From Lonicera japonica (lineage: Eukaryota > Streptophyta > Magnoliopsida > Dipsacales > Caprifoliaceae): 64,000 nucleotides of DNA. Both the position numbers and the translations under genes were made by a program. The DNA lies in assembly GCA_021464415.1 (NCBI GenBank), contig CM038470.1, positions 37,566,099 to 37,630,098 on the forward strand, in the 5' to 3' direction. Of the stretch, positions 61,901-64,000 are shown one piece after another (the first letter of the stretch is position 1; every line of letters begins with the position of its first letter). Under the pieces are notes generated by a model. It made no database searches and was not told the DNA's origin. It worked only from the letters and a program-made list of their open reading frames with translations.

Positions 61901-64000
61901 CATATCCAAAAATCAGCTTGATCCAACGGTGCGATCAAAACTTGCACCGAGTGTGGGCTACGGTATCACCAAGATTTCTCCTCTCTCAATAGAACAAACC
62001 CTAACTCATGAGAATTATTGTTCTGATGAGAAGAGACAAGGCCGGAGTATATATAAGGCTACGATAGGGACCTTAAGGAGAAATAAGTGTTTAGGCTTCC
62101 TATGGAAAGTTGGAATCCTAATTCCACTATGAATTAGTTCCTTCCATAAATTATAATTTGCACCACTAAGGAATTATAATTGCACTCCCATCCTTATCTC
62201 AAAATTTAATTTCGAGCTCCTTGTTATTAAATACTTATTATTCTCCCCACGTTAAGATTACAGATAACCGTCATTTAAATTAAATTACTGACAATTATAT
62301 TTAAATGAATTCTTAATCCTTGAGCCAACCACTTAACTTATTTGACATGTCGGATTAACATAATCCACCTGCAGGGTTTGACATGATCAAAACTTATAAG
62401 CTTTTCAAGGGGTTATCATCAATCCCTACACCGGGACGTGGATTTCGTCAATAATTAATATTCATCATACATTTAGTGTCGTCATCCAATTCACGAAGAT
62501 TATTGATCCATAACTGAATCTCACTCTTAATGAGTCAAAACAACAAACACTACATATATATGTCTATTAATTATTTCAAGATTAAGAGCATAAGTAATCA
62601 TAATAACCATGGGATTTTAAATTGTTTTATATAGTTAATATAAAAACAATTAACCCAAACTGGTCCTATTCAATACATACAAAGTGTACTAGCACAACGA
62701 GTTAAAACTATACCGTTTCATGTAGTTAAGATAAACTACTAAAACTTGTGCTACAATCCTACCGATGGGTGTCCAATTTCATCTAAGACTGTGAACCATT
62801 AAACTTATATTCCACAAGAACCGATAATATGATATTCTGTGTGTAAGCTATACTCTACAAACCAAATCATATACTATATAGAATAAAAGACACACATATG
62901 CACAATATTTAAATAAATACTATAATGCAACCATTGCCCATAAAGATTTTCATTAAAATAGCAAAACCAAGTTTATAACATATCCAAACCAATAAAAAAA
63001 TTATGACTTTTAGTATATCACTTTAACAGACCTAAGTATGCCCTAAGCATACCGGTTAGGCAAGTAGCATAGAAATTAAGGCTTGGTTGATAAAATAACT
63101 CGAGAACTTCAATAATACTCTTACGACCTTAATTTTATATGTGTGATATATCTTAAGGGATAGACGAAGCCAATAATGAACTTCTTGGCCATAAAACACG
63201 AATAGCTACATGACGATAAGGTTGTAGATGAAAGGTGAGATAATGACACCATAACGATACTAAATGCATAGTGTAGAATTGTAAAATTGCATACAAACAC
63301 ATTGGTTTCCATATGTGTGGGCTCGAGAAATAAATGCATGAATATGGATAATAATAAAGCTTAAAAATATGATCTACTTTATCAGCCCCATGTAAGCGAG
63401 TTATACATCATATTATCATTGTTATATTGTTATGGGATTACTTGCATGTACATGGCAATGTGTATATTGTGTGATTCATGGTTAGAATCTTATATTGTGA
63501 TGAATTTAATGATGACATGATATAGTCCATGTGAAGTCCTGGGTTGGTCTCTAACGATTAGGACATTAAGTTGGGACATAGTACCTTTGGGTGAAAGACC
63601 CAAAACCTTGTACGGAAACAAACGAGAGGCCCTGCTTCCGCGTGGGTGAAAGGCCATGAAATGCAGTTCTAGTGATGCTTGGACAACTAAGGATATTATT
63701 ATCATTGTCGAGGCTATGATGACCATTGAGATACATGTATCGGATGACATAGTTGACTATTGAGAATAAGAGGCAATGTCTCCGAGAATATTTGGTACAC
63801 CACCCGGATGGAGGTGATGGCGGTCTTGGATCACATTATTGTACTATATCTTGTGTTGTTTTGTATGTATTTTCCATGTGATATGTATTTTGCAAATAAT
63901 GTGAGAACGTGTATATATATGTAGGGATCAAAATACATTTAGGGAACCAATTGACCATCCATAATGAATTAATATCTAAAGTGGAAAGTTCTAATAACCA
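58946..64000 (+). mobile_element. LTR of the 3-kb family, plus strand, with nested insertion
   Basis: TGTAACGCCC followed by TTTCTCGGAATTGCGATAC is the reverse complement of the upper end of 46961-49948, and similarity continues to about 59860. It resumes near 63540 (GGTCTCTAACGATTAGGACA, GGGTGAAAGGCCATGAAATG), equal to about 47990-47820. The spacing is about 2.6 kb longer than in that copy, which is explained by an insertion from 60383. The element leaves the window at the right edge. Confidence 0.75.
60383..62900 (-). mobile_element. Nested LTR element, minus strand, limits partly resolved
   Basis: A direct repeat of about 320 bp (60383-60705 and 61630-61945) starts TGATGGAGACATA in both copies. 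Upstream of the second copy the plus strand reads CCAATCGCTCTAATACCAAT (61610-61629), the complement of a primer-binding site (TTGGTATTAGAGC), so these are LTR 3' ends of a minus-oriented element. The DNA between has no coding and contains a duplicated CTCC..TTTAAGGAGTTCACA phrase (61275, 61340). A TATA-like GCCTTATATATACTCC on the minus strand (about 62065-62050) lies in the right LTR. The right end is uncertain; the left LTR looks truncated. Confidence 0.55.

Overview
The window reads as nuclear DNA of a flowering plant, probably a eudicot. It is AT-rich and made almost entirely of transposable elements nested in one another. Support comes from plant-type CACTA transposase genes with GT-AG introns, a plant RepHel Helitron, Ty1/copia and chromovirus-type Ty3/gypsy proteins, primer-binding sites matching initiator tRNA-Met, a 5S-carrying TRIM of the Cassandra type, and a U2 snRNA copy with a plant-style USE/TATA promoter. 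I found no intact host protein-coding gene. Two exon-like fragments (about 20.95-21.44 kb and 34.92-35.34 kb, both minus strand) are the best candidates for host-derived sequence.

Layout. 1-8625: right part of a CACTA (En/Spm) element with two plus-strand genes. The first is a TNP2-like gene carrying an in-frame deletion. The second is a Transposase_24/TNPA-like gene whose first intron holds a hAT element with a perfect 8-bp target duplication. A subterminal repeat array and the terminal repeat close the element. 9967-10241: U2 snRNA copy and promoter, minus strand. 11265-17200: a 5.9-kb inverted repeat built from two facing, truncated copia gag-protease segments; one arm carries a hAT MITE and the other a Mutator-like insertion. 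18815-20339: solo LTR. 20950-21442: coding remnant with 19-residue tandem repeats, cut by LTR fragments that run to about 22790. 23719-29920: decayed minus-strand Helitron RepHel gene, interrupted by a second copy of the solo-LTR family at 25792-26814. 31944-33207: third copy, again a solo LTR with a perfect target duplication.

35666-49948 is a large minus-strand, apparently non-coding LTR element (LARD-like, LTR about 3 kb). A plus-strand gypsy element (40240-46263, target duplication CTTCG) sits inside it. 49994-58945 is a minus-strand chromovirus-type gypsy element whose gag is split by a 1084-bp unit (56044-57127). That unit has two 383-bp LTRs with 5S rRNA homology in inverted orientation and is flanked by one 5-bp target duplication. 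From 58946 to the window end lies another LTR of the 3-kb family, now on the plus strand, holding a further minus-strand LTR element.

The nesting gives a relative order of events. The inverted 5S-LTR unit is younger than the chromovirus, the plus-strand gypsy is younger than the LARD-like element, and the solo-LTR family is younger than the Helitron. The most unusual objects are the inverted-LTR 5S unit, the copia palindrome, the copy of the CACTA subterminal motif next to the second CACTA gene's promoter, and perfect short palindromes in the U3 regions of unrelated LTR families.
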